From the NCBI GenBank assembly GCA_025517465.1, contig JAOPKE010000005.1, forward strand, positions 186,001 through 250,000: DNA of 64,000 nucleotides, written 5' to 3'. Both the position numbers and the translations under genes were made by a program. How positions within the stretch are numbered: position 1 is the first letter of the stretch; each line of letters starts with the position of its first letter. Shown in pieces: positions 8,617 to 17,662 of this stretch. The DNA comes from Halobacteria archaeon HArc-gm2 (lineage in GTDB: Archaea; Halobacteriota; Halobacteria; Halobacteriales; Haloarculaceae). The notes below the pieces were generated by a model. It ran no database searches. It was not told the origin of the DNA and saw nothing but the letters and a program-made list of their open reading frames with translations.

Positions 8617-8844
8617 TCACTCCGTTAGCGGCAACACAACACCGAACACGATAGGCGCCACAAGCGCGACGAGGACGCCGACGCCCTCGGCGCCGACAAG
8701 TAGCGTCTGTTCCCAGGCCGGTAGCGGCGCGAAGTACGTCTGGCCGACGACTTCGCCGATGGCGCCGATCAGGAACAGCGAGACGCCGATGAGAAAGGCT
8801 CGTTTGGTGACTGTCGGATAGTCGATGTTACCGTATCGTCCCAT
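8617..8844 (-). CDS. Small conserved membrane protein
   Basis: 75 residues, starting MGRYGNIDYPTVTKRAFLIG. Two membrane segments (about residues 14-33 and 48-71) with a short hydrophilic link. The soluble N-terminus with YGNIDYP is the sort of signature seen in short conserved haloarchaeal membrane proteins, but I do not recognise a function. Its last codons run into the hairpin-repeat array, so the last unit of that array overlaps the coding end. Divergent from the next small membrane gene. Confidence 0.65.
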   Translation of the reverse strand: MGRYGNIDYPTVTKRAFLIGVSLFLIGAIGEVVGQTYFAPLPAWEQTLLVGAEGVGVLVALVAPIVFGVVLPLTE

Positions 8845-8949
8845 TAGTTCGAGAAGATTCCCGATCTGTTATAAGTTTGTTCGACCGTCGCCGTCGTCGA
8901 GCGGCGACGGGGCGGAACTGTCATTACCGTCCGGTATCCAACGGAAGGT

Positions 8950-9201
8950 ATGCCCGAACTCTCACCCGAATCGCTCGTCGAACTGTTCACGGTCGCGGTC
9001 GAACTGGTCGCGATGGTGCTCCTGAGTACCCTCGGTGTCCTCGCCGAGCGGGCCGGCTTCGCCGCGCTCGCGTCCGGCTTCGAGCCCGTCTCCCTCTGGC
9101 TCGTCGGCGTCGGCGCCGTGGCGCTGTACGCCGGTGTCTACATGATCGGGTACCAGCGGCTGCTGGTTCGATTGACAGGCGTTGTCGGCGCGAACCTGTA
9201 G
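8950..9201 (+). CDS. Small membrane protein, unknown function
   Basis: 83 residues, MPELSPESLVELFTVAVELV at the start. Hydrophobic for most of its length: a first segment about residues 10-45 and a second about 50-72 (LWLVGVGAVALYAGVYMIGY). Basic residues near the C-terminus (YQRLLVRLTG) suggest a cytosolic end. No family recognised. It faces the convergent universal-stress gene and is divergent from the membrane gene at 8617-8844. Confidence 0.6.
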   Translation: MPELSPESLVELFTVAVELVAMVLLSTLGVLAERAGFAALASGFEPVSLWLVGVGAVALYAGVYMIGYQRLLVRLTGVVGANL

Positions 9202-9258
9202 GCTCTCGCAGGAGGAACCACGTGTTTTCGAAACGGACCGACTTCGACACCGTTCCGT

Positions 9259-10116
9259 TTAGAACCATCTGGACAGCCCAGATCCGGCCCCTTTCCGACG
9301 GGCCGTGAGCACCGGGCCGCGGCCGACGTTCTCCGTGACGTCGTCCGTCGTGGAACCGAACATGAACCGTCTGAGCTTACCCTTCTGCGGCGCACCCATC
9401 ACCGTCACGCTGTGGTACTCGGAGTGCTCGATGATCGCCTCGGCCGGATCGTCGGCCTCGTGGACGTGGTGGTCCACCTCGACGTCGTCGTCGAGTCGGT
9501 ACTCGTACGCTTCGAGGAGGTCGTTTGCATCGGCCTGGATCTCCGCAGAGGGGCCTTCCGGGATCACGTGGAACAGTTCGAGCCAGCAGTCGTACGCCCG
9601 GGCGATGGAATGGGCTATCTTCGTCGCGAGTCCCGAGTGGGGCCCGCTCGCTACGGGGACGAGGACGCTCGACGGCGCGTCGAACGCGTCCATTCCCGTT
9701 CCGACGAGTGTGTGACAGTTCTTCGGGCCGCCCCCCTTCGAGGAGAGTGACTCCTCGTCTTCGTCGACGACGGTAGTCGTGATGGAGTGGGCGTCGATGG
9801 TGGACTGGAGAACGCCTGGGGAGAACTCTCGAACCGTGGTCGTCACGGGAACGCCGAACGTTTCCTGGACCGACAGGTCTACGCTCGCCAGTTCGCGAGC
9901 GGCGTCGCTGCCGTCGCTCTCGTCGGAATCGACCGCGTGCAGGAGATAGAGTTCCCCCTCCGACCCGAAGGCGATGCTCGCCCCGAGTTCGCTGGTTTCG
10001 GGGAGGTTCACGGCCTCGTGAAACGGCACGAGCACACGCTGGTCGCTGGCCGGCCAGTCCAGGTCGTCGTGTGCGAGGGTCTGCGGCCATGGCTTTTCTT
10101 CCGAGTTGATGCTCAT
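9259..10116 (-). CDS. Universal stress protein family, two-domain
   Basis: 285 residues. A first UspA-like half (about 25-120, RVLVPFHEAVN then LYLLHAVDSDES) and a second (about 140-275, SSVLVPVASGPHSGLATKIA, FHVIPEGPSAEI, VTVMGAPQKGKLRRFMFGST). The second half carries a Usp-like phosphate-loop region (MGAPQKGKLRRFMFGST), close to the GxxGxxxxxxxGS pattern of ATP-binding Usp proteins but not perfect. It lies upstream of and divergent from the Trk potassium genes, a neighbourhood often used for Usp proteins that modulate transport. Role beyond stress response or nucleotide sensing is unknown. Confidence 0.85.
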   Translation of the reverse strand: MSINSEEKPWPQTLAHDDLDWPASDQRVLVPFHEAVNLPETSELGASIAFGSEGELYLLHAVDSDESDGSDAARELASVDLSVQETFGVPVTTTVREFSPGVLQSTIDAHSITTTVVDEDEESLSSKGGGPKNCHTLVGTGMDAFDAPSSVLVPVASGPHSGLATKIAHSIARAYDCWLELFHVIPEGPSAEIQADANDLLEAYEYRLDDDVEVDHHVHEADDPAEAIIEHSEYHSVTVMGAPQKGKLRRFMFGSTTDDVTENVGRGPVLTARRKGAGSGLSRWF

Positions 10117-10306
10117 CTGCGCGAAATACAGACTGCCGTTGCATAAATCGTTCCCCCTCAGCCAGTCTAATTCTCTCCCCGGGGGGCCGGCGACGCCGTG
10201 CCCATCACGTGAATCCCTTTCCGCGAAAACCGTGGGTTACAGCGCGTTACTGCGGCACAGACGAGAACGGTACACTTTCTTGGGAGGGCGGAAAAGCACA
10301 CCTCAA

Positions 10307-10990
10307 ATGTATCTCATCATCGTCGGGGCCGGCGACATCGGCACGCCGCTCATCGACATCGCGACGAAGGGCGGGGACGAGGTCGTCGCCATCGAGCGGG
10401 ACGAGGCCCGCGCCGACCGCGCGGCGATGAACTTCGACTGCCTGGTGATGAACGAGGACGCGACGCGAAAGGAGACGCTGGAGGAGGCCGGCGCCGACCG
10501 CGCCGACGCCATCATCGCGACGACGGACAAGGACGCGACGAACATCATGGTCTGTCTGCTGGCACAGGAACTGGAGATTCCCGCGATCGTCTCCGTGGTC
10601 CACGACACCGAACACATGAATCTCTACCGCCAGATTGGGGTAAACACCATCGAGAACCCCCAGGCGCTCATCGCGGAGTACCTCTACCGTGGAGTCAAGC
10701 GACCTGCTATCGTCGATTACATGCGCGTGGGCGACACGGCAGAGGTTTTCGAGATAACCGTCGACGAAGGCGCGCCGATCGCGGGGATGACGCTGCAGGA
10801 GGCGGCCGACGATGATTTGCTCGACCAGGGAGTCCTCGTCGTCGCTATCGAGCGGAACGGGGCAGGCGACCCGATCACCCCGCGCGGGAACACCGAAATC
10901 CACGCCGAGGACTTGCTGACGGTGTACTCGGCCGACGGAGCGACGCCGGACGTCACCGATCTCTTCGGTCATTACGAGGACCACGCGTAG
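10307..10990 (+). CDS. trkA: TrkA-type potassium uptake regulatory subunit (short form)
   Basis: 227 residues from ATG 10307 (MYLIIVGAGDIGTPLIDIA); an upstream reading to 10106 lacks homology. Cytosolic NAD(H)/nucleotide-binding gate of the Trk potassium channel. Seen: RCK-N Rossmann motif GAGDIG (7-12), acidic strand end VVAIERDE, then an RCK-C domain (about 145-222, VGDTAEVFEITVDEGAPIAG). One base separates it from trkH, so the two are translated from one message. It has one RCK-N/RCK-C unit, whereas the convergent gene at 12696-14033 has two. Confidence 0.93.
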   Translation: MYLIIVGAGDIGTPLIDIATKGGDEVVAIERDEARADRAAMNFDCLVMNEDATRKETLEEAGADRADAIIATTDKDATNIMVCLLAQELEIPAIVSVVHDTEHMNLYRQIGVNTIENPQALIAEYLYRGVKRPAIVDYMRVGDTAEVFEITVDEGAPIAGMTLQEAADDDLLDQGVLVVAIERNGAGDPITPRGNTEIHAEDLLTVYSADGATPDVTDLFGHYEDHA

Positions 10991-10991
10991 C

Positions 10992-12653
10992 ATGGCACGG
11001 TTCCGAGTCGGGAGTCAGGACGTCGCGACAATCGCCAGGGACGTCGGCGCGCTCCTGGCGATGCAGGCGGTGATGATGGCCATCACCGCGGTCATCGCCG
11101 TCGCATTCCGGGAGTTCTACGTGGCCCTCGGATTCGTCCTCGCTGCCGGGTTCACAGGCGGCATCGGCGGATTCCTCCGCTGGGAACTGGCCGACGCCCG
11201 ACCGCCGAAGATGAAACACGGGATGATCATCGCCGCGGCCGGCTGGTTCACCACAGCGTTCTTCGGCGCGCTCCCATTCTTCTTCTCGGCACACCTCGTC
11301 CCCGCGGAGCTATACGCCTCGTTCGTCCCCGCCGGAGCGACCTGGGACGCCGCTTCAGTTCTCGGGGTCTCCTCGCAGTCGAGCCTCGTGTACTTCCGGA
11401 ACCCGCTGCATGCGATGTTCGAGTCGATGTCCGGGTGGACCGGGAGCGGCCTGACGATGGCTTCCCACGAACCGTCGCTCCCGCGTGCCATCCAGTGGTG
11501 GCGCTCGTTCATCCAGTACGTGGGGGGCGTCGGTGTCATCGTCCTTACCGTCTCCATCCTCGCCCGTCCCGGCAGCGGGAGTTACGCACTCTACCGGAGC
11601 GAGGCCCGCGAGGAGAAGATCCACCCGAGCATCATCTCGACGGTTCGCACGGTCTGGCGCATCCTGCTCATCTACACGTTCGTCTCGATCGTCCTGCTGT
11701 TCGGCGCGATCCGAATGAGCGACTATGGGTCACAGCTCCCCCTCTGGGAGGCGGGCTGGCAGGCCGTCAACCACGCGATGACGGGGCTGACGACGGGCGG
11801 GTTCAGCGTGACGGACAACTCCATCGGGACGTACAACTCCCCGCTGATAGAGTTCGTCCTCCTCCCGATAATGACCGCCGGTGCCATCGCGTTCCCCATC
11901 CACTACGTACTCCTATACGACCGAGACTACAGCCAGCTCTGGGACGACGTCCAGACGCGCTGGCTGTTCCTCCTGCTCGGGGGCGGTATCGTCGTCCTGT
12001 CGCTTCAGAACCTGACCGTGATGACCGACGCCTTCCAGGCCGACTGGGTCGGCGTCCCGGTGCTCGCGCTCGCCCCGACGGAGGTCGACGCGATCCGGGA
12101 CTCCACCTTCCAGTTCGTCAGCGCGCTCAGCTGTACGGGCTTCCAGTCCGCGCCCATCGGCGACTGGGGTCCCGGCGCCAAGGTCATCCTTTCCGGGACG
12201 ATGACGCTGGGCGGCGCGGCCGGGTCGACGGTCGGCGGCATCAAGATCATCCGCGGCTACCTCATCTCCCGTGGCATCCAGTGGGAGTTCTCGCGCGTGT
12301 TCCTCCCCGCCTCGGCGGTCGTCACCGCCACCATCGGCGACAAGCGCCTGAACCGCGATCAGATGACACAGGAGTTCAGCGAGGCCGCCATCGTGAGCAT
12401 GCTCTGGCTGCTCATCCTCCTGACCTCCACTGTCGTCCTCGTGAACCTCGTCGGCCCGTCCTACGACTACACCGACGTCCTGTTCGAGGTCGCCAGCGCC
12501 CAGGGCAACGTCGGGCTCTCTTCAGGTATCACCGGCCCGACGATGCCGCCGCTGGCCGAGACGATGTTCCTCTTCAACATGTGGATCGGCCGACTGGAGA
12601 TCATCCCGGTGCTGGTGTTCGCCCGGTCGCTGATCTACGGGCTCCGACCCTGA
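10992..12653 (+). CDS. trkH: TrkH-family potassium uptake channel subunit
   Basis: 553 residues, the usual size or slightly larger. Membrane pore of the Trk K+ uptake system, needed for the molar internal potassium of haloarchaea. Seen: about ten hydrophobic segments and four pore-type P-loops with Gly: FESMSGWTGSGLTM, NHAMTGLTTGGFSV, VSALSCTGFQSA and SAQGNVGLSSGI. WWRSFIQYVGGVGVIVL is a classic TrkH signature. Translationally close-coupled to the upstream trkA. Confidence 0.95.
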   Translation: MARFRVGSQDVATIARDVGALLAMQAVMMAITAVIAVAFREFYVALGFVLAAGFTGGIGGFLRWELADARPPKMKHGMIIAAAGWFTTAFFGALPFFFSAHLVPAELYASFVPAGATWDAASVLGVSSQSSLVYFRNPLHAMFESMSGWTGSGLTMASHEPSLPRAIQWWRSFIQYVGGVGVIVLTVSILARPGSGSYALYRSEAREEKIHPSIISTVRTVWRILLIYTFVSIVLLFGAIRMSDYGSQLPLWEAGWQAVNHAMTGLTTGGFSVTDNSIGTYNSPLIEFVLLPIMTAGAIAFPIHYVLLYDRDYSQLWDDVQTRWLFLLLGGGIVVLSLQNLTVMTDAFQADWVGVPVLALAPTEVDAIRDSTFQFVSALSCTGFQSAPIGDWGPGAKVILSGTMTLGGAAGSTVGGIKIIRGYLISRGIQWEFSRVFLPASAVVTATIGDKRLNRDQMTQEFSEAAIVSMLWLLILLTSTVVLVNLVGPSYDYTDVLFEVASAQGNVGLSSGITGPTMPPLAETMFLFNMWIGRLEIIPVLVFARSLIYGLRP

Positions 12654-12695
12654 CGAGATCCGTAGTTGGCGGAAGCCGTCCCGGGTATCGACGGT

Positions 12696-14033
12696 TTACA
12701 CCTTCTCGGCGACCTCGGCGACGAGGCCCTCTGCGACGAACAACACCACGTGGTCTCCCGGGACGATGACCGTCTCCCCACGTGGGATGACGTAATCACC
12801 GCCGCGAGTGATCGCGCCGATGACGACGCCGTCCGGGAGGTCCCTGGCGGAGTCCTGGATCGGTCGACCTGCCAGAATGCTCTCCTCGTCGACCTCGAAC
12901 TCGAGAACTTCCGCCTGCCGCCCCTCGATGAGCGAGAGGTTCTCGATCTGGCCGGCCTGCGTGTGGCGGATTATCTCCTCGGCGGTGGTATCGCGCGGGT
13001 TGATGGCGACGTCGACGCCGACTCGCTCGAACAGGTCGGTGTAGTCGCCGTTCTCGACGATGGCGATGGACCGGTCGACACCGAGCGTCTTCGCCAGCAG
13101 CGAGACGAGCAGGTTCTTCTCGTCGCTGTCGAGGGCGGCGACCGCGACGTCGGCTCGGTCAACGTGTTCGGCGGTCAGGAACTCCGCATCGGTTGCGTCG
13201 TGCTCGATGACGGTCGTCTTCGGCAGGGCTTCGGCCAACTCCCACGCTCGTGTCGCATCGTGCTCGATGAGCCGAGGCCGAAGTCCTCGTTCTTCGAGGA
13301 TCTTGGCCGTCTGGTAGCCGATGGCACTGCCACCGATGATGACGACGTCGTCCGGGTCGGGCGTTTCCGCGGGCGCGACGCTCTCCGCGAACGAGTGTAC
13401 GCTGTCGGGTCGACCGATGACGATGGCCCTGTCGTCGACCTGAATAACGGTCTCTCCGTCCGGAACGATCACCTCGCCGTCACGGATCAACGCGGCAACC
13501 GTGAGCGCTTCCCACTCGTCGGCCTCTGCGACCGTCTTTTCGGCGACGGGGCTCCCTTCGCCGATGCCGAACTCTGCCATCTGGACCGCCCCGCCCGCGA
13601 ACGGATCGACGTCGAGGGCGGCCGGGAGACCGATGACGCGGACGACGTCCTCCGCAGCCAGCAGGTCCGTAGACACCATGTAGTCGACGCCGAAGGCGTC
13701 GTTCGAGTGTGTCCACGTTTCGAGAAAGTCGACGTTGCGTACGCGAGCGATCGTGAACACGTCGTCGTCGACCGACCTGGCCGTCGAACAGATGACGAGG
13801 TTCGTCTCGTCGTTGTCGGTAGAAGCGATCAGCATGTCTGCTTCGTCGATCCCGGCCTCTCGAAGCGTCGCGAGCGAGGCGCCGTCGCCCTCTATCGCGA
13901 GGACGTCGATCGAGTACGTGAGGTCGTCGACGACCGGCCCGTTCCTGTCGACGACGACGACGTCGTGTTCGGCAGCGAGACTGGCCGCGATGTTCGATCC
14001 GACCTGGCCGGCGCCGACGATGATGATGTGCAT
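12696..14033 (-). CDS. trkA: TrkA, two-unit potassium uptake regulator
   Basis: 445 residues, starting MHIIIVGAGQVGSNIAASLA. Two RCK-N/RCK-C units: a first Rossmann GAGQVG (7-12) with VVVVDRNG, RCK-C about 135-220; a second Rossmann VVIIGGSAIGYQTA near 232 and a second RCK-C about 365-445 (EVLEFEVDEESILAGRPI). This is the bacterial TrkA layout. It converges on trkH with only about 40 bp between stops. Two regulator genes of different size beside one channel suggest alternative gating partners, which is inference. Confidence 0.93.
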   Translation of the reverse strand: MHIIIVGAGQVGSNIAASLAAEHDVVVVDRNGPVVDDLTYSIDVLAIEGDGASLATLREAGIDEADMLIASTDNDETNLVICSTARSVDDDVFTIARVRNVDFLETWTHSNDAFGVDYMVSTDLLAAEDVVRVIGLPAALDVDPFAGGAVQMAEFGIGEGSPVAEKTVAEADEWEALTVAALIRDGEVIVPDGETVIQVDDRAIVIGRPDSVHSFAESVAPAETPDPDDVVIIGGSAIGYQTAKILEERGLRPRLIEHDATRAWELAEALPKTTVIEHDATDAEFLTAEHVDRADVAVAALDSDEKNLLVSLLAKTLGVDRSIAIVENGDYTDLFERVGVDVAINPRDTTAEEIIRHTQAGQIENLSLIEGRQAEVLEFEVDEESILAGRPIQDSARDLPDGVVIGAITRGGDYVIPRGETVIVPGDHVVLFVAEGLVAEVAEKV

Positions 14034-14228
14034 TGCTGGTCTCCGGAGTGATTAGTTACTGGAGATACAGGTCGAGGCCGGTAAAGCGTATGGCTTCGGA
14101 GGCCAGCCCGTCGGCGTTTCGAACGGGTGAACACCTCGCCTGCTGGGATCCGACCGCTCCAGTGTGTCAATCGATAACGAGATATCGGGGGTCGAAAGTA
14201 CTATCCCCGGCGCTGTGTACGGGGAGAT

Positions 14229-14819
14229 ATGAGCACTCCGCCGGGGGAGTATTACACAGAGGAACGGTGGCAAAACTGGATAGACCGAATCGAGGAGGAG
14301 GAGGTGGATCCGGAAAACGAGGACTCGGCGCGCCTATTGCTGAATTTACAGGACGACGCCGCGATCGCGATCGCGAAGATCATCACCGACTTCGAGGACG
14401 ACGTCGTCGACGAGGAGACCGCGCTCGAGGAGGTCGAGGGCGTGCGCGAGATCGTCCTGGACGAGGTCGACATCGACGACGAGGAGAAGGTGATGCTCAT
14501 CGACGGCGTCCAGACCTCGCTGGTCTGCGTCTTCTACGCCGCCGAGGAGTTCGTCGTCGAAGGTCCCGCCGCCGAGGGGACTGTCGTCGAGTACGTCCAG
14601 GCCGCGGCCGACGCCGAGGCCGAGGAGGACCTCGACGCCGCGCTGGGCTACTGCGTCCAGGCCGGCACGCTCGTCATCGACGGCGCCGAACTCGACATGG
14701 AATCGATCGGCGAACTGGAGTACGGGCTGGTCTCCGAGTGGGTGAACGGCCTCGACAGCCTCCAGACCGCCATGAGCGACCCGGAACTCGTCGAAGAAGA
14801 CGAAGACGCCGAGGACTGA
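14229..14819 (+). CDS. DUF2150 family protein
   Basis: 196 residues, very acidic (EEEEVDPENED, LVEEDEDAED), mostly helical, no membrane segment. WQNWIDRIEEEEVDPE, ARLLLNLQDDAAIAIAKII and TSLVCVFYAAEEFV match the archaeal DUF2150 family, whose function is unknown. Start ATG at 14229 gives a nearly leaderless message from the TACTAT-like element near 14200. Divergent from the long trkA; the composite repeat follows downstream. Confidence 0.85.
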   Translation: MSTPPGEYYTEERWQNWIDRIEEEEVDPENEDSARLLLNLQDDAAIAIAKIITDFEDDVVDEETALEEVEGVREIVLDEVDIDDEEKVMLIDGVQTSLVCVFYAAEEFVVEGPAAEGTVVEYVQAAADAEAEEDLDAALGYCVQAGTLVIDGAELDMESIGELEYGLVSEWVNGLDSLQTAMSDPELVEEDEDAED

Positions 14820-14981
14820 GCCGAGACGCGGTTTTTCGAGGGTAACGTGAGTGGCTGGGAAGTGTCCTCCATGTGCGCGTCGTTCGGTGTGATCCGTGTC
14901 GATTCGACTGCTGAGTAGCTGTGTGAAGTGAACGGGTGTTTTGGTGGGATAGTGCTGAAAGAAAGGAGATCGCTAACAACC

Positions 14982-15434
14982 AGAAAGCCCTCGGCGGGCT
15001 CCGGTCCCGGGGCTCGCTGCGCGCGCTCGTTCCTCGCGTGCTTACGTCGCCCGGGTTCCCGGAGCCCACCTCGCCCTTTCAGTCCTCCAGGCACCGCAGC
15101 CCTGCCCTTCCCCTGGTCGCGAGAGCCTCGCTTTCGCTCGGCTACTCGCTCCCGGCCGGGCGGTTGCCGAGCGGTCAGGAAGCGTGATTCGGCGCGGACG
15201 CGCCGAATTCGGGGAGGGGTGGTGGAGTCAATCGCGAGCGCGTTTTATCGCGCGAGCGATGCTGTTCCTGGTGGACTGAAAGGGCGAGGCGCGGTCGACG
15301 TAGCACGGCGACGCTAGCACCGCAGCGGAGCGAGGAGCGCAGCGAGCCGCGCGAGTCGAGCGCGCCGAGGGCTTTCGAAGCGGAGCGAGGAGCGCAGCGA
15401 GCCGCGCGAGTCGAGCGCGCCGAGGGCTTTCGAG
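14982..15434. repeat. Composite structured repeat, copy 1
   Basis: Two inverted arms around a conserved core. The left arm (about 14984-15090, read on minus) runs from CCTGGAGGACTGAAAG to GGGCTTTC; the right arm (15268-15378, plus) from CCTGGTGGACTGAAAG to GGGCTTTCGA, and its last ~53 bp are duplicated at 15381-15434. Each arm has boxes CTGAAAG-GGCGA and GAGGG-CTTTCGA enclosing a private stem: GGTGGGCTCC/GGAGCCCGCC on the left, GGCGCGGTCGAC with GTCGAGCGCGCC on the right. The core shares CACCGCAGCCCTGCCCTTCC and GGTCGCGAGAGCCTCGC with copy 2 at 20.6 kb. It also has a 10-bp perfect hairpin, ATTCGGCGCG/CGCGCCGAAT. No ORF. Confidence 0.85.
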
Positions 15435-15619
15435 GTGTTGTCATTCACGGTCGCGTCGTCAACTCGCACACCCAAAATCGCGCTCTAAACACACTGTATC
15501 GACCACCGAAGACAAATCACTGGATGGTCACACGGACTACCAGAACGAGCCCGCAGAACGGCTGACCGCTCGACGCCAGTCGCGAGCCACTATCAAAAGC
15601 TGTAGTCGGGGAGGGAGAC

Positions 15620-15626
15620 TTTTATC
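15620..15626 (+). promoter_or_regulatory. TATA-like element of the pilin-like gene pair
   Basis: TTTTATC is centred about 27 nt upstream of ATG 15650, the spacing expected for a leaderless or nearly leaderless haloarchaeal transcript. Confidence 0.6.
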
Positions 15627-15649
15627 CGCCTTCGAAAAACCTCTCAGCG

Positions 15650-17662
15650 ATGCGATTCCGGGACGACGAGCGTGGCCAGTCGGTGCAGATAGGCGCCGTC
15701 TTGTTGTTCGCGACGCTCATCATCGCCTTCTCGTCGTACCAGGCCTTCGTCGTCCCACAGCAGAACCAGGCCGTCGAGTTCAGTCACAACCAGCAGGTCC
15801 AGGGGGAACTGCAGGACCTGCGCAACGCCATCGTCTCGATGCCCGGCGGCGGGAGCACGACGGCGACGTCGGTGACGCTCGGCACCACGTATCCGAGTCG
15901 CGCGCTGGCGCAGAATCCGGGCCCGCCCAGCGGGTCGCTGCGGACGGAGGGCACCGGCGACGAGCGGGTCGCTTTCTCCATCCGCAACGCGACGGCGACC
16001 GGTGAGACAGGCGACGTGTGGGACGGGTCGCTGCGCAGCTACGACACCGGCGTCGTCAGTTACGACCCCTCGTACAACGTCTACGACGGCGCGCCGCTGT
16101 CCGTCTACGACCACTCCGTCCTCTACAACGAGTTCCGTTCGGGGACCATCGTCACGGCGGGCCAGACCGTCGTCGACGGACGGACCATCTCGCTCGTGGC
16201 CGTCAACGGCTCGCTCGAACGGACCTCGACCGGAGCGACCAGCGTCGACGTCCGGCCTGTCAGTAGCTCCGAGGAGACCGTTCTCGTCGAGGCGCCGAAC
16301 GACGACTCGCCGGTGACGGTCAATCTTACCTCGCGATTGCCGGCCTCTCGCTGGCAGACCCTTCTCGACGGTGAGGCGCACGTCCGCGACGTGACTGAAC
16401 CGCCCTCGGACGCTCCCGGCGAGTTCCGGACCGTCAGAATCACGCTCGACCCCGGCGTCACCTACCGGCTCCAGCTCACCAAAGTCGGCATCGGCACGCG
16501 CGTGAGGAGCGAACCGCCCGCGTACCTGACTCGCGAGGGCGGCCCAGTCGAACCGGTGACGAAAGGGCAGTCCCGAGACGTCACCGTCGAGGTCCGCGAC
16601 GCCTACAACAACCCCGTCGCCGGCGTTTCGGTCAACGCCAGCGTCGGCGGCGTTAACACGGGCTCACTCGTCCAGAACACGGTCTACACCGACGCGGACG
16701 GCCACGCGACGTTCACCTACGAGACCACCGGGAGTACGAGCGCCGACACCCACCAGATCAACGCGACCACGAACGCCAGCGCGGCCCTCGACGCCCGCCC
16801 GTTCGACGGGAGTCGACCGAAGAACGTCACCGTCGACGTCAGGGTCCAGGGCGCCGGTGGCGGTGGTGGTGGTGGCGCCGGCGCCTACGACGTCTCGTGG
16901 ACGAACCCACAGAACACGGACGGGAACAGTGGCGCTGCCCTCTCGGACTGCTCGCCGTCCGCCTGCACCTGGGACGTCGGTGCCAGCGACGACGACGGCC
17001 TCGCACTGGAATCGGTTATCGGCCCGACTTACGAGGGCGTCGACGTCGACTACGCCGTCTCCGACTCGTCGGTCGGAACCGTCTCGCCCGGCGATGGGTC
17101 GACGGATGGTGACGGGACGAATGTGACGACGCTCACAGCGCAGGCAGACGGCGCCGTCGACGTGCTGGCCTCGACCAGCGAGGGGAGCGCCGTCGTCGAA
17201 ATCACGGTGGAGAACATGGAAGAGGCGTCCTCTTCTGAACAGGTCGGCTACGTGGATGGCACTGGGACTGCGAGAGTCGGTGACGAGAGCCGCATCGACT
17301 TCGACGTGCAAAATACGGGAAGCGAGAGCGCGACCATCACGGGAATCCGCGTCGAATCGGCCGGGTCGAACCACGTTAGCATCGCCGAGTACAATGGCGG
17401 ATCCGGTGCTGGCCAGCACGAGGTGTACATAGCCGCCTCCACGCCTGGACGATTGGAGGTGAACAGCTACCCGCTCGGGACGACGACCTCCCTGACTGCC
17501 TCAGCGACGCTAGCCCCCGGGGAGCAGGCGCAAGTGACGATGCTGAACTTCCGGAACAACGGCGGTAATACCGTCAGCGCCGCAGATGACGAACTTACTG
17601 TCACCCTGTTCTTCCAGGACGGCTCGTCGACGACCTTCTCGTTCGTCCCACCGGGTTACTGA
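15650..17662 (+). CDS. Secreted protein with type IV pilin-like N-terminus and Big-1-like domain
   Basis: 670 residues. The N-terminus RFRDDERGQSVQIGAVLLFA followed by TLIIAFSSYQAF has the charged-then-hydrophobic layout of archaeal type IV pilin-like (prepilin peptidase or Tat/Sec) signal segments, with a single membrane helix about 14-36. The extracellular part includes an invasin/Big-1-like domain (about 300-385: VTVEVRDAYNNPVAGVSV, DADGHATFTYETTG), a Gly-run linker near 402 (GGGGGGG), and late beta-rich domains. Many N-x-S/T sequons suggest glycosylation. Its stop overlaps the next start (TGATG), so the two are co-translated. Likely a minor pilin-like or surface adhesin; unproven. Confidence 0.75.
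   Translation: MRFRDDERGQSVQIGAVLLFATLIIAFSSYQAFVVPQQNQAVEFSHNQQVQGELQDLRNAIVSMPGGGSTTATSVTLGTTYPSRALAQNPGPPSGSLRTEGTGDERVAFSIRNATATGETGDVWDGSLRSYDTGVVSYDPSYNVYDGAPLSVYDHSVLYNEFRSGTIVTAGQTVVDGRTISLVAVNGSLERTSTGATSVDVRPVSSSEETVLVEAPNDDSPVTVNLTSRLPASRWQTLLDGEAHVRDVTEPPSDAPGEFRTVRITLDPGVTYRLQLTKVGIGTRVRSEPPAYLTREGGPVEPVTKGQSRDVTVEVRDAYNNPVAGVSVNASVGGVNTGSLVQNTVYTDADGHATFTYETTGSTSADTHQINATTNASAALDARPFDGSRPKNVTVDVRVQGAGGGGGGGAGAYDVSWTNPQNTDGNSGAALSDCSPSACTWDVGASDDDGLALESVIGPTYEGVDVDYAVSDSSVGTVSPGDGSTDGDGTNVTTLTAQADGAVDVLASTSEGSAVVEITVENMEEASSSEQVGYVDGTGTARVGDESRIDFDVQNTGSESATITGIRVESAGSNHVSIAEYNGGSGAGQHEVYIAASTPGRLEVNSYPLGTTTSLTASATLAPGEQAQVTMLNFRNNGGNTVSAADDELTVTLFFQDGSSTTFSFVPPGY

Larger units (their letters stand above)
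14820..15649. other. 830-bp gene-free region holding the composite repeat
   Basis: Between DUF2150 and the first pilin-like gene I see no gene. The middle (14982-15434) is the structured repeat listed separately; 14820-14981 and 15435-15619 look like ordinary spacer. Several open frames here are by-products of high G+C and of the palindromic arms and have no protein-like content. Confidence 0.7.
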
